Shown: piece after piece, positions 36,384-44,615 of the stretch
How positions within the stretch are numbered: position 1 is the first letter of the stretch
Layout: each line of letters starts with the position of its first letter
Origin: Pseudomonas benzenivorans
Lineage (GTDB): Bacteria > Pseudomonadota > Gammaproteobacteria > Pseudomonadales > Pseudomonadaceae
NCBI RefSeq assembly: GCF_900100495.1
Contig: NZ_FNCT01000009.1
Span: forward strand, 169,829-233,828
Direction: 5' to 3'
Length of the DNA stretch: 64,000 bases
Program-made: the position numbers and the translations under genes
Notes under the pieces: model-generated
Seen by the model: the letters and a program-made list of their open reading frames with translations, nothing else
The model's database searches: none
Told to the model about the DNA's origin: nothing

Positions 36384-37151
36384 ATGCGCGCCCTTTGTGT
36401 TGTCTTGTTGTTGATCTTCAGCCTGCCGAGCCTGGCCGACGCCCATGTCCAGCTCTACCAGGCTGCCGGCTGGCCACAGCAGCGGGCGCATTTCAACGAC
36501 GCCCTGAGCGCCGCGCAACAGCGTTATCGCAGCAGCCTGCCGCCGGCGGTCTACCAGGCCCTGGTGACCAATAGCAACCAGCGCTTCAACCCGCAGGCGA
36601 TGGATCAGCGCGCGCAACAGAGCCTGCTGCAGAGCCTCGCCGACCCGCTGCCGGCGCTGCGCTTCTTCGAATCGCCGCTGGGCCGCAAGATCGTCGCCGC
36701 CGAGCTGCTCGCCACCCACCGCGAGCAGCTGGCGCGCTATGCCGATGGCCTGCCGCGCACCGAGGCCGACGCCACCCGCCGCCTGCTGATCCGCCACCTG
36801 GCCCAGGCGCTGCCGGCCAAGGAAGCCGGCGCCGAAGTCAGCCTGGCCCTGGCCGGGGTCGCCGCCGACAGCCTCAGCCAGATGCTCCCCGGCATGTTCA
36901 CTGGGGATTCGGCGCAAAGCCTGCTGAATAGCCAGCGCCAGCGCCTGATCGAACAGATCGGCGCGGACCTGGACAACACCCTGCTGCACGTCTACCGCGA
37001 GCTGTCCGACCCGGAACTGGAGGAATTCGTCACCTTCGCCCAGTCCGCCGAGGGCCAGGCTTATTACCAGGCCGCCCTGGCGGCGCTACGGGCCGGGCTG
37101 GCGGTGGGCCAGAACACCGCCGATCTGGCGCCGGCGCCGCAGGGGATCTAG
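36384..37151 (+). CDS. DUF2059-family periplasmic protein
   Basis: 255 residues with a clear signal peptide (MRALCVVLLLIFSLPSLADA, cleavage near residue 20) and then a mostly alpha-helical body. The C-terminal half includes RELSDPELEEFVTFAQSAEG, which has the DUF2059 look. The family is periplasmic and of unknown function. It stands alone, divergent from the 2OG-oxygenase gene and convergent with the alpha/beta hydrolase. Confidence 0.75.
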   Translation: MRALCVVLLLIFSLPSLADAHVQLYQAAGWPQQRAHFNDALSAAQQRYRSSLPPAVYQALVTNSNQRFNPQAMDQRAQQSLLQSLADPLPALRFFESPLGRKIVAAELLATHREQLARYADGLPRTEADATRRLLIRHLAQALPAKEAGAEVSLALAGVAADSLSQMLPGMFTGDSAQSLLNSQRQRLIEQIGADLDNTLLHVYRELSDPELEEFVTFAQSAEGQAYYQAALAALRAGLAVGQNTADLAPAPQGI

Positions 37152-37191
37152 CAGGCCGTGGCGATCCTGCCAGCGGCGGGTTATCCCCGCC

Positions 37192-38124
37192 CTACACCAG
37201 CCGTTTGCTGAGGAAATCGAAATAGCGCTGGCGCAAGGCCGGCGCCTCGTTGGCCAGGTGGTGGCGCGCCTGCGCCAGGCGGAAAATCTGCGGCGCGGCG
37301 AACTTGTCCTGCAGCACCGCCAGGTTGTGCGCCCAGTCCACCGTCATGTCCGCCTCACCCTGCACGATCAGCGGGCTGCGCGCACTGCGCGGCGCGCCCT
37401 CGATGCGCGGCACCCATTGGCTCAGGGCGCCGACCCAGGCCGTCGGCAGGCTGCGCGCCTGCAGCGGGTCGCGGTGCTGGACGAAGTGGATGAACTCGGC
37501 GTCATTCGAGTTATCGCTGAAGCGCCGGGGAATCTCGGAGACGAACGCCCGGAGCATGCGATAGCTGAGCTGCGACCAGGCCCAGGCGCGCGGTCGCACC
37601 AGCGGCGCCAGCAGGATGGTCTGTCCCACCTCCGGCCCCGGGCTGCCGGTCAGCAGATAGTCGATCAGGATCGCCCCGCCGGTGCTCTGCCCGCACAAAT
37701 GCCAGGGCTGCGGCAAATCGAGGGCCGCCGCCTGGACGAGCGCCCCCTGCAGGACCAACTGGTACTCGGCGAAATCGCCGATGCTGGCACGCCTGCCGCT
37801 GGACAGGCCATGCCCCGGCAGATCGAACGCCAGCACGGCGAAGCCCAGCCCCAGCGCCCACTCGACCACGTGGCGGTACAGGCCGCTGTGGTCGTAATAG
37901 CCGTGCAGCAGCAGCAGGGTCGCCCGCGGCGCCGGCGGCCACCAGACCTGGGCGGCGATGCGGTAGCCGGCGACCTGGAAATACCCCAGCCGGCTGTGTT
38001 CGGCCGACAATTGCTCGAAGCCATAGAAGCACCGGTACGCCCGCTCATGCGCCGAATCCGCCGACGCTGCGGCCAAGGGTCGCAGACTGGCGACCAGGTC
38101 ATCGGGCTGGAAACGTTCTGGCAT
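37192..38124 (-). CDS. Alpha/beta hydrolase (monoacylglycerol lipase-like)
   Basis: About 310 residues. The nucleophile elbow is CGQSTGG, the oxyanion-side motif is LLLHGYYDHSGLYRH, and AFDLPGHGLSSGRR is typical of monoglyceride lipases and lysophospholipases. The catalytic Asp is probably in QGEADMTVDW, and the His in QARHHLANEAP. It lacks a signal peptide, so a cytoplasmic ester hydrolase is likely. The ATG at 38124 (MPERFQPDDL) has GGAAAG just upstream; the ATG at 38136 is an alternative. It is divergent from the DUF6436 gene. Confidence 0.8.
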   Translation of the reverse strand: MPERFQPDDLVASLRPLAAASADSAHERAYRCFYGFEQLSAEHSRLGYFQVAGYRIAAQVWWPPAPRATLLLLHGYYDHSGLYRHVVEWALGLGFAVLAFDLPGHGLSSGRRASIGDFAEYQLVLQGALVQAAALDLPQPWHLCGQSTGGAILIDYLLTGSPGPEVGQTILLAPLVRPRAWAWSQLSYRMLRAFVSEIPRRFSDNSNDAEFIHFVQHRDPLQARSLPTAWVGALSQWVPRIEGAPRSARSPLIVQGEADMTVDWAHNLAVLQDKFAAPQIFRLAQARHHLANEAPALRQRYFDFLSKRLV

Positions 38125-38219
38125 AAGGCTTTCCATCGATCGGGCGGACTTCCCGCGGGGCATTCGCGGCCACGCGGTCGCCTACCGATATTCTGCTGCC
38201 GCGCGCGCCGTGGCAAGCT

Positions 38220-38828
38220 ATGCATCCTTCTGCCAACCGATTGCCCATGCCCCGACTCAGCCGCAAGACCCTGCTCGCCAGCCTGATCGCGCTGATCTGG
38301 ATTGCCGCCATGCTCGCGGCCTTCTGGTGGTTCGAGGCACGCTACCTGCGCCCGTTCGACCAGCGGGCGGCGCTGTTCTCCGGCGCCGAGTTGCGCCTGC
38401 CGCGCGAGCTGGCGGGCCCCGGACCGATCCGCCTGGTGCACTTCTGGGACCCGGCCTGCCCATGCAATGTCGGCAACCAACAGCACCTGAGCGAGTTGAT
38501 CGAGCACTTCGCCCCCCGGGGCGTGGCCTTCTATGCCGTGCAGAAAGCCGGCAGCAGCGGACAGTTGCCGGCCAGCCTGGCGGCCCTGCAACCGCTCGAG
38601 CAGCTGCCCGGCGCCGAACACCTCCCGGCCAGCCCGGCCGTGGCGATCTGGGACCAGCGCGGTGAGCTGGCCTATTTCGGCCCCTACAGCGAAGGACTCA
38701 GCTGCAACTCGAGCAACAGCTTCATCGAGCCGATCCTCGACGCCCTGGCCGCCGGGCGCACGGTGAACGCCAGCAACACCCTGGCGGTCGGCTGCTTCTG
38801 CGAATGGCCGACAGCGCCCGCCGACTGA
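38220..38828 (+). CDS. Membrane-anchored thioredoxin-fold protein (DUF6436-like)
   Basis: 202 residues. One N-terminal helix (LLASLIALIWIAAMLAAFWW) anchors a periplasmic domain. The domain has a thioredoxin-like core, with a redox motif in HFWDPACPCNVGNQQH (CPC in place of CxxC) and a C-terminal cysteine pair (GCFC). It is probably a thiol-disulfide or metal-handling protein; the CPC motif differs from classical CxxC, so reductase activity is uncertain. The ATG at 38220 is used; the ATG at 38247 would still keep the helix. Confidence 0.65.
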   Translation: MHPSANRLPMPRLSRKTLLASLIALIWIAAMLAAFWWFEARYLRPFDQRAALFSGAELRLPRELAGPGPIRLVHFWDPACPCNVGNQQHLSELIEHFAPRGVAFYAVQKAGSSGQLPASLAALQPLEQLPGAEHLPASPAVAIWDQRGELAYFGPYSEGLSCNSSNSFIEPILDALAAGRTVNASNTLAVGCFCEWPTAPAD

Positions 38829-39032
38829 ATCGTCGCCGCCTTTAGTCGGATTTTTCGGCTTTCGATTTGCACTCCCGTACCACCTCTGCAACAACTTATG
38901 AGCCACTATTTTGGCATCGTCGTTGCAGCGGATCGCGGGAGGGACACCATGTCTAGCAGTTTCTATCGCCAGGCCGCCGCCGACGCCCCGCCGGCACGCC
39001 AGCCCACGGGCGCAGTGCCGCGCCGTGCCAGC

Positions 39033-40073
39033 CTAACGCCGGCGCGGCAAGCAGGCCCGGTAGGCGTCCGGGGTCCCGCCCTGCCAGCGTCTGAACGCCC
39101 GGTAGAACGGCGACAGCTCGGCAAACCCGCAGGCCCGCGCCACCTCGCGGATCGCCTGGCCAGCTTCCAGTAGTTCCAGCGCCCGGCGGCGGCGCACCTC
39201 GTCGTGCAGGGCGCGAAAGCCGCGGCCCTGCTCGGCCAGCGCCCGTTGCAACGCCGCGGGCGTGAGGTCGAGCGCCCGCGCGCAACCGGCCAGGCCGCAG
39301 GCCTGTACCCCCAGGTTCGCCCCCAGCCAGTAGCGCACGCGGTTGAGCAACTGGTTTTCCGCCAGTTCGGCCAGCTCCTGCTCGGCCTGCGCGCAGAGCA
39401 GGGCGAACAGCCGCGGATTGGCGCTGCGCGACGGCCGGCCGAGCAGCGCGCGGGGAAAGATCAAGGCGTCATGGGCCTGGGCGAAGCGCGGGGGCAGGCC
39501 GAACAGCCGGCGGTGCTCGTCGAGCCGACGCGGCGGCGCATGCCGGAAATCGATGGCCGAGAGGCGGAAATCCCCATCGCTGACGCTGGCCAGCATCTTC
39601 TGCAGCAGCAGCGCCAGGCATTCCATCTGTTGGCGCAGCGAGCCGACGCCGCGGTAGTTCAGGTCGATGATCAGCCGCGCCGAGCCGTCCCGCTCCTCCA
39701 GGCGCGCGGCGAAGCCGCCGGAGAGGATGTGCTGGAAGCGCACGAAGCTCTCCAGCGCCTGGCGCAAGTCGCGGCTGGCCAGCAGCAGGTAGCCGACCAC
39801 GTCCATCGGCCGCGGCTTCATCTGCTCGCCCAGGTGCAGGCCGATGTCGGCATCGCCGCTGATGCCCTCCAGCGCCTGCCAGAACAGCGGGGCATTGTCG
39901 TGCCCCTCGCGCGCCTCGAGCAGCGGCGGCGCCAACGGCAGGCCCTGGTAAGCGCGCCGGTAGGTCTCGGTGGGGTCCAGGCCGAGCTCGGCCAGGGCCT
40001 CGTAGAGCAGGCGGCGCAGGGTGGAGGAATGGGTCAGCGCGGCGGCGCTGGCGGGCTGCGGGTCGGTGTACAT
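39033..40073 (-). CDS. AraC-family transcriptional regulator
   Basis: 346 residues. The N-terminal half is an arabinose-binding-like domain of the OruR/ArgR-type regulators (GDADIGLHLGEQMKPRPMDV). The C-terminal AraC DNA-binding domain has two helix-turn-helix units, around ACGLAGCARALDLTPAALQR and RALELLEAGQAIREVARACG. The ATG at 40073 (MYTDPQPASAAALTHSSTLR) has GGAGAAACC upstream; the TTG at 40088 is poor. It is divergent from the HacB-like acylase gene across 127 bases, so it may control that gene. As I recall, P. aeruginosa has the same pair (PA0306 next to PA0305). Confidence 0.88.
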   Translation of the reverse strand: MYTDPQPASAAALTHSSTLRRLLYEALAELGLDPTETYRRAYQGLPLAPPLLEAREGHDNAPLFWQALEGISGDADIGLHLGEQMKPRPMDVVGYLLLASRDLRQALESFVRFQHILSGGFAARLEERDGSARLIIDLNYRGVGSLRQQMECLALLLQKMLASVSDGDFRLSAIDFRHAPPRRLDEHRRLFGLPPRFAQAHDALIFPRALLGRPSRSANPRLFALLCAQAEQELAELAENQLLNRVRYWLGANLGVQACGLAGCARALDLTPAALQRALAEQGRGFRALHDEVRRRRALELLEAGQAIREVARACGFAELSPFYRAFRRWQGGTPDAYRACLPRRR

Positions 40074-40087
40074 GGTTTCTCCAGCCA

Positions 40088-40126
40088 ATTGACCAAAGAC
40101 TTGCAGCCTCGCAGCATTCGGTCAAT
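40088..40126. promoter_or_regulatory. Spaced dyad between the AraC gene and hacB
   Basis: ATTGACC (40088-40094) and GGTCAAT (40120-40126) are inverted and separated by 25 bases in the divergent promoter. This could be a looped or paired half-site for the AraC regulator; AraC sites are more often direct repeats, so support is weak. Confidence 0.3.
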
Positions 40127-40200
40127 GCCGACGCCCGCACTACTGCGCAGAATGCCGCGACGCCCGACCGCCGCGGCGCGACAACCCGAAGGAAGACTCG

Positions 40201-42582
40201 ATGAAACGCCGCCTGACCGCCCTCGCCTTGATCGTCGCCGCCGCAGCGGCCGGCACCGCCTGGTATGTCGCCAGCAAACGCCCGCTGCGCGACGGCGAGC
40301 TCGCCCTGGAACGGCTGCAGGCGCCGGTCAGGGTGCGCTACGACGAGCGCGGCGTGCCGCATATCCAGGCGCGCCACGAGGCCGACCTGTACCGCGCGCT
40401 GGGCTTCGTGCACGCCCAGGACCGGCTGTTCCAGATGGAGATGCTGCGTCGCCTGGCGCGCGGCGAGCTGGCCGAGGTGCTCGGCAGCAAGCTGCTCGCC
40501 ACCGACCGTTTGTTCCGCACCCTGGAGATCCGCGCCCACGCCGATGCCTATGCCCAGCTCATGGACCCGGACAGCCCGGCCACCCAGGCCTTGCAGGCCT
40601 ACCTGGACGGCATCAACCAGTACCAGGCCAGCCGCCCGGCGCCGCTGGAATTCGACCTGCTGGACATCGCGCCGCGGCCCTTCACGGTCGCCGACAGCCT
40701 CAGCGTGGCCGGCTACATGGCCTACAGCTTCGCCGCCGCCTTCCGCACCGAGCCGGTGCTGAGCTATGTCCGCGACCAGCTGGGCGCCGAGTACCTCGCG
40801 GTCTTCGATCTCGACTGGCACCCCCAGGGCGCGCTCGGCCAACCCCTGGCCGCGGGTGACTGGCAGGACCTCGGCGCCCTCGCCAGCCTCAGCCACAGCG
40901 CGCTGAGCGAGGCCGGCCTGCCGCAGTTCGAGGGCAGCAACGCCTGGGCGGTGTCCGGCAGCCGCACCGCCAGCGGCAAACCGCTGCTGGCCGGCGACCC
41001 GCATATCCGCTTCGCCGTGCCGGCGGTGTGGTACGAGGCGCACCTGAGCTACCCGGGCTTCGAGCTGTACGGCCACCACCAGGCGCTCAACCCGGTCGCC
41101 TCCCTGGGCCACAACCGCGACTTCGCCTGGAGCCTGACCATGTTCCAGAACGACGACGTCGACCTGATCGCCGAGCGGCTCAACCCGGCCAATCCCAACC
41201 AGGTCTGGTACCGCGGCCAGTGGGTCGAGCTGCAGAGCCGCGAGGAAGTCATCCGGGTCAAGGACGCCGAACCGGTCACCCTGACTCTGCGCCGCTCGCC
41301 CCATGGCCCGCTGATCAACGACGCCCTCGGCGGCGGTCTCGGCAGCACGCCGATCGCCCTGTGGTGGGCCTTCCTCGAGACCGCCAACCCGATCCTCGAC
41401 GGCTTCTACCGGCTCAACCGCGCCGACAGCCTGGACAAGGCCCGCGCTGCGGTGGAGAAGATCGAGGCGCCCGGCCTCAACGTGGTCTGGGCCAATGCCG
41501 CCGGCGACATCGGCTGGTGGGCCGCGGCCAAGCTGCCGCGGCGTCCGGCCGGGGTCAACCCGAGCTTCATCCTCGACGGCGCCGGCGGCGAGGCGGAGAA
41601 GTCCGGCTTCCACCCGTTCAGCGCCAACCCCCAGGAGGAGAACCCGCCGCGCGGTTACATCGTCTCGGCCAACTACCAGCCGCGCTCACCCAGCGGCATC
41701 GCCATCCCCGGCTACTACAACCTGGCGGACCGCGGCCGGCGCCTCGACCAGCGCCTGGCCGACGCCGCGCTGAAGTGGGACCTGGAAAACAGCCAGGCGC
41801 TGCAACTCGACCCCGGCAGCGGCTACGCGCCGCGCCTGCTGGCACCGATCCTCGACGACCTGCGCCGCGCCGCGGCGGACGAGCGGGAGCGGGCGCTGGT
41901 CGAACAACTGGCCGCCTGGAACGGCGACCACACGCTCGACTCGACGGCGGCCAGCCTGTTCAACCAACTGCTCTACCAACTGAGCGAAAAGGCCATGGCC
42001 GACGAGCTGGGCAGCGCCTTCTACGACAACCTGCTGGCCACCCGCGTGCTGGACAGTGCCCTGCCGCGCCTGAGCGCGGATGCCGACTCGCCCTGGTGGG
42101 ACGACCGCAACAGCGAGGCCGTGGAAAGCCGCGCCGAGACAGTCCGCGCCGCCTGGCAGGCGAGCCTCGCCCAGCTGCGCGAGAGCCTCGGCAGAGACCC
42201 CGCCGACTGGCAATGGGGCTCGGTGCACACCCTCACCCACGGCCACCCGCTGGGCCAGCAGAAACCGCTGGACTGGCTGTTCAACGTCGGCCCGTTCGCC
42301 GCACCGGGCGGCCACGAAACGCCGAACAACCTGTCGCACAAGGTCGGCCCGCAGCCCTGGACGGTGGTCTACGGCCCCTCGACCCGCCGCCTGATCGACC
42401 TCGCCGACGCCGGCACGGCGCTGGGCAGCAACCCGGTCGGCCAGAGCGGCGTCCCCTTCGACGCCCACTACAGCGACCAGGCCGCCGCCTATATCGCCGG
42501 CCAGTACCAGCCGCAGCACCTGAACGAGGCGGATGTGGCGGCCAACACCCGCAGTACGCTGAAGCTGGTGCCGGCACGCTAG
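40201..42582 (+). CDS. hacB: HacB-like acyl-homoserine lactone acylase / penicillin amidase family
   Basis: 793 residues. An N-terminal secretion or anchor segment (TALALIVAAAAAGTAWYVAS) is followed by an Ntn-hydrolase precursor. The proposed autocleavage and nucleophile is Ser246 in QFEGSNAWAVSGS, dividing a smaller alpha chain (residues to 245) from the beta chain. RFAVPAVWYEAHLSYPGFEL and NPVASLGHNRDFAWSLTMFQ support the family. Enzymes of this type (HacB, QuiP, PvdQ) split the amide bond of acyl-homoserine lactones; the natural substrate may be different. It sits next to the spu operon, and a good GAAGGAAG precedes the start. Confidence 0.87.
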   Translation: MKRRLTALALIVAAAAAGTAWYVASKRPLRDGELALERLQAPVRVRYDERGVPHIQARHEADLYRALGFVHAQDRLFQMEMLRRLARGELAEVLGSKLLATDRLFRTLEIRAHADAYAQLMDPDSPATQALQAYLDGINQYQASRPAPLEFDLLDIAPRPFTVADSLSVAGYMAYSFAAAFRTEPVLSYVRDQLGAEYLAVFDLDWHPQGALGQPLAAGDWQDLGALASLSHSALSEAGLPQFEGSNAWAVSGSRTASGKPLLAGDPHIRFAVPAVWYEAHLSYPGFELYGHHQALNPVASLGHNRDFAWSLTMFQNDDVDLIAERLNPANPNQVWYRGQWVELQSREEVIRVKDAEPVTLTLRRSPHGPLINDALGGGLGSTPIALWWAFLETANPILDGFYRLNRADSLDKARAAVEKIEAPGLNVVWANAAGDIGWWAAAKLPRRPAGVNPSFILDGAGGEAEKSGFHPFSANPQEENPPRGYIVSANYQPRSPSGIAIPGYYNLADRGRRLDQRLADAALKWDLENSQALQLDPGSGYAPRLLAPILDDLRRAAADERERALVEQLAAWNGDHTLDSTAASLFNQLLYQLSEKAMADELGSAFYDNLLATRVLDSALPRLSADADSPWWDDRNSEAVESRAETVRAAWQASLAQLRESLGRDPADWQWGSVHTLTHGHPLGQQKPLDWLFNVGPFAAPGGHETPNNLSHKVGPQPWTVVYGPSTRRLIDLADAGTALGSNPVGQSGVPFDAHYSDQAAAYIAGQYQPQHLNEADVAANTRSTLKLVPAR

Positions 42583-42677
42583 GTCGAGGCCTGGGGCCAC
42601 GCACGGGGTACTGAAAGGCGACTGTCGGCTCCCAAGCCCACCGCACCTTGCGCCCTCGCGCAGCCAGGCAACCACAA

Positions 42678-42703
42678 AAAAGGGCCACCGCAGTGACCCT
42701 TTC
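42678..42703. terminator. Bidirectional terminator between hacB and spuH
   Basis: AAAGGG-CAC and GTG-CCCTTT form a stem with a CGCA loop and one internal mismatch, preceded by a run of A. Read from the minus strand, the stem is followed by six T, so it mainly serves spuH. It also lies about 96 bases after hacB on the plus strand. Confidence 0.75.
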
Positions 42704-42721
42704 CTGTTTACTCGAGCGCCC

Positions 42722-43621
42722 CTAGGCAGCGGCGTGGAGCTGCGACGGGTCGCGGCGGCTGTCCGGCCCCGCCAGCAGGGCGGCGCCGGTGGTCTCGTCC
42801 ATGGCTTGCTGCACGGCCTTCTTGCGCTTCTCCTCGGCGCGGCGGGCGAAGAACCAGATGAGGAAGGTCATCAGCGACACCGACAGCAGGATCAGGCTGG
42901 CGATGGCGTTGATCTCCGGCTTCACGCCCAGGCGCACGGCGGAGAACACCTCCATCGGCAGGGTGGTGGAACCCGGGCCGGAGACGAAGCTGGCCAGCAC
43001 CAGGTCGTCCAGCGACAGGGCGAAGGACATCATGCCGCCGGCCGCCAGCGACGGCGCGATCATCGGGATGGTGATCAGGAAGAACACCTTGAACGGCTTG
43101 GCACCGAGGTCCATGGCCGCTTCCTCGATGGACAGGTCCAGCTCGCGCAGGCGCGAGGACACCACCACCGACACGTAGGCGGTGCAGAAGGTGGTGTGGG
43201 CGATCCAGATGGTCAGGATGCCGCGCTCGGCCGGCCAGCCGATCAGTTGCGCCATGGCCACGAACAGCAGCAACAGCGACAGACCGGTGATCACCTCGGG
43301 CATCACCAGCGGTGCGGTGACCAGGCCACCGAACAGCGTGCGGCCTTTGAAGCGGGTCACCCGGGTCAGCACGAAGGCCGCCAGGGTGCCCAGCGCCACC
43401 GCGGCGATCGCGGTGTAGCAGGCGATTTCCAGGGAGCGCATCACCGAGTTCATCAGCTGGGTGTTGTCGAGCAGGCCGACGTACCACTTCACCGACCAGC
43501 CGCCCCACACCGTCACCAGCCGCGAGGCGTTGAACGAGTAGATCACCAGGATCAGCATCGGCAGGTAGATGAACAGCAGGCCGACCCACAGCATGACGCT
43601 GGAGAAACTGTAACGCTTCAT
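42722..43621 (-). CDS. spuH: Polyamine ABC transporter permease SpuH
   Basis: 299 residues, PotC/PotI-type, with six helices starting at FSSVMLWVGLLFIYLPMLIL. The ATPase-contact loop is in EAAMDLGAKPFKVFFLITIP. With SpuG it forms the membrane channel for polyamine uptake powered by SpuF. The C-terminal tail is longer than usual and polar (LAGPDSRRDPSQLHAAA). The ATG at 43621 overlaps the stop of the 29-codon ORF in front of it, not that of spuG itself. Confidence 0.92.
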   Translation of the reverse strand: MKRYSFSSVMLWVGLLFIYLPMLILVIYSFNASRLVTVWGGWSVKWYVGLLDNTQLMNSVMRSLEIACYTAIAAVALGTLAAFVLTRVTRFKGRTLFGGLVTAPLVMPEVITGLSLLLLFVAMAQLIGWPAERGILTIWIAHTTFCTAYVSVVVSSRLRELDLSIEEAAMDLGAKPFKVFFLITIPMIAPSLAAGGMMSFALSLDDLVLASFVSGPGSTTLPMEVFSAVRLGVKPEINAIASLILLSVSLMTFLIWFFARRAEEKRKKAVQQAMDETTGAALLAGPDSRRDPSQLHAAA

Positions 43622-43707
43622 GCCCGGCCCTCCATTTCTTTAGCCCGGCCCTGGGTGGAGAGCCGGTTGAACAGGATGCTTGGCGCAATACCAGAGAGCT
43701 TCTTCAT
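43618..43707 (-). CDS. 29-codon ORF between spuG and spuH, from a duplicated spuG 3' end
   Basis: ATG overlaps the spuG stop (ATGA at 43704-43707) and its own TGA overlaps the spuH ATG. It reads MKKLSGIAPSILFNRLSTQG and then RAKEMEGRA. Its tail repeats the last residues of spuG (ILFNRNQAKEMEGRA), so it arose by duplication of the spuG end. It may be a relay for translational coupling or just a remnant. It would be too short to be a known protein, and whether it is translated is inference. Confidence 0.5.
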   Translation of the reverse strand: MKKLSGIAPSILFNRLSTQGRAKEMEGRA

Positions 43708-44615
43708 GCCCGGCCCTCCATCTCTTTAGCCTGGTTACGGTTGAACAGGATGATCGGGATGATCAGGATCGCCAGCATCACCACCGCCAGGGCGGAGGCC
43801 ACCGGCCAGTCGCGGTTGTTGAAGAACTCCTGCCAGAGCACCTTGCCGATCATCAGGGTCTCCGGACCGCCGAGCAGCTCGGGGATGACGAACTCGCCGA
43901 CCACCGGGATGAACACCAGCATGCAGCCGGCGATGATGCCGTTCTTCGACAGCGGCACGGTGATCTTCCAGAAGCTGTTGAAGGTGCTCGAGCCCAGGTC
44001 GGCGGCCGCTTCCAGCAGGCTCTGGTCGTGCTTGACCAGGTTGGCGTAGAGCGGCAGGACCATGAACGGCAAATACGAGTACACAACCCCTATATAGACC
44101 GCGACGTTGGTGTTGAGGATCTGCAACGGCTCGTCGATCAGCCCCAGGCCCTGCAGCAAGCCGTTGAGCAGGCCGTTGTTGCTGAGGATGCCCATCCAGG
44201 CATACACGCGGATCAGGATCGCCGTCCAGGTCGGCATCATGATCAGCAGCAGGAACACCGTCTGCATTTCCTTGTCGGCGCGGGCGATGGCGTAGGCCAT
44301 CGGGTAGCCGAGCAGCAGGCACAGCAGGGTGCTGAAGAAGGCCATCTGCAACGAGCCGAGGTAGGCGGCCAGGTACAGGTCGTCTTCGCTGAGGAAGATG
44401 TAGTTGCCGAGATTGAGCACCACCGACAGCTGGTTGTTGGCCCAGGCGTAGATCTCGGTATAGGGCGGGATCGCCACATCGGCTTCGGCGAAGCTGATCT
44501 TCAGGACGATGACGAAGGGCAGCAGGAAGAACAGGAACAGCCAGATGAACGGCACGCCGATGACGACGTGACGGCCCCGTGGCAGTCGACGGCTAATGCT
44601 TCGGGAAATATTCAT
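43704..44615 (-). CDS. spuG: Polyamine ABC transporter permease SpuG
   Basis: 303 residues, PotB/PotH-type, with six helices beginning VVIGVPFIWLFLFFLLPFVI. The ATPase-contact loop is AAADLGSSTFNSFWKITVPL. The protein ends NRNQAKEMEGRA. The ATG at 44615 (MNISRSISRRLPRG) overlaps the spuF stop (ATGA), so spuF and spuG are coupled. After its stop, the 29-codon ORF carries a duplicated copy of its 3' end. Confidence 0.93.
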   Translation of the reverse strand: MNISRSISRRLPRGRHVVIGVPFIWLFLFFLLPFVIVLKISFAEADVAIPPYTEIYAWANNQLSVVLNLGNYIFLSEDDLYLAAYLGSLQMAFFSTLLCLLLGYPMAYAIARADKEMQTVFLLLIMMPTWTAILIRVYAWMGILSNNGLLNGLLQGLGLIDEPLQILNTNVAVYIGVVYSYLPFMVLPLYANLVKHDQSLLEAAADLGSSTFNSFWKITVPLSKNGIIAGCMLVFIPVVGEFVIPELLGGPETLMIGKVLWQEFFNNRDWPVASALAVVMLAILIIPIILFNRNQAKEMEGRA

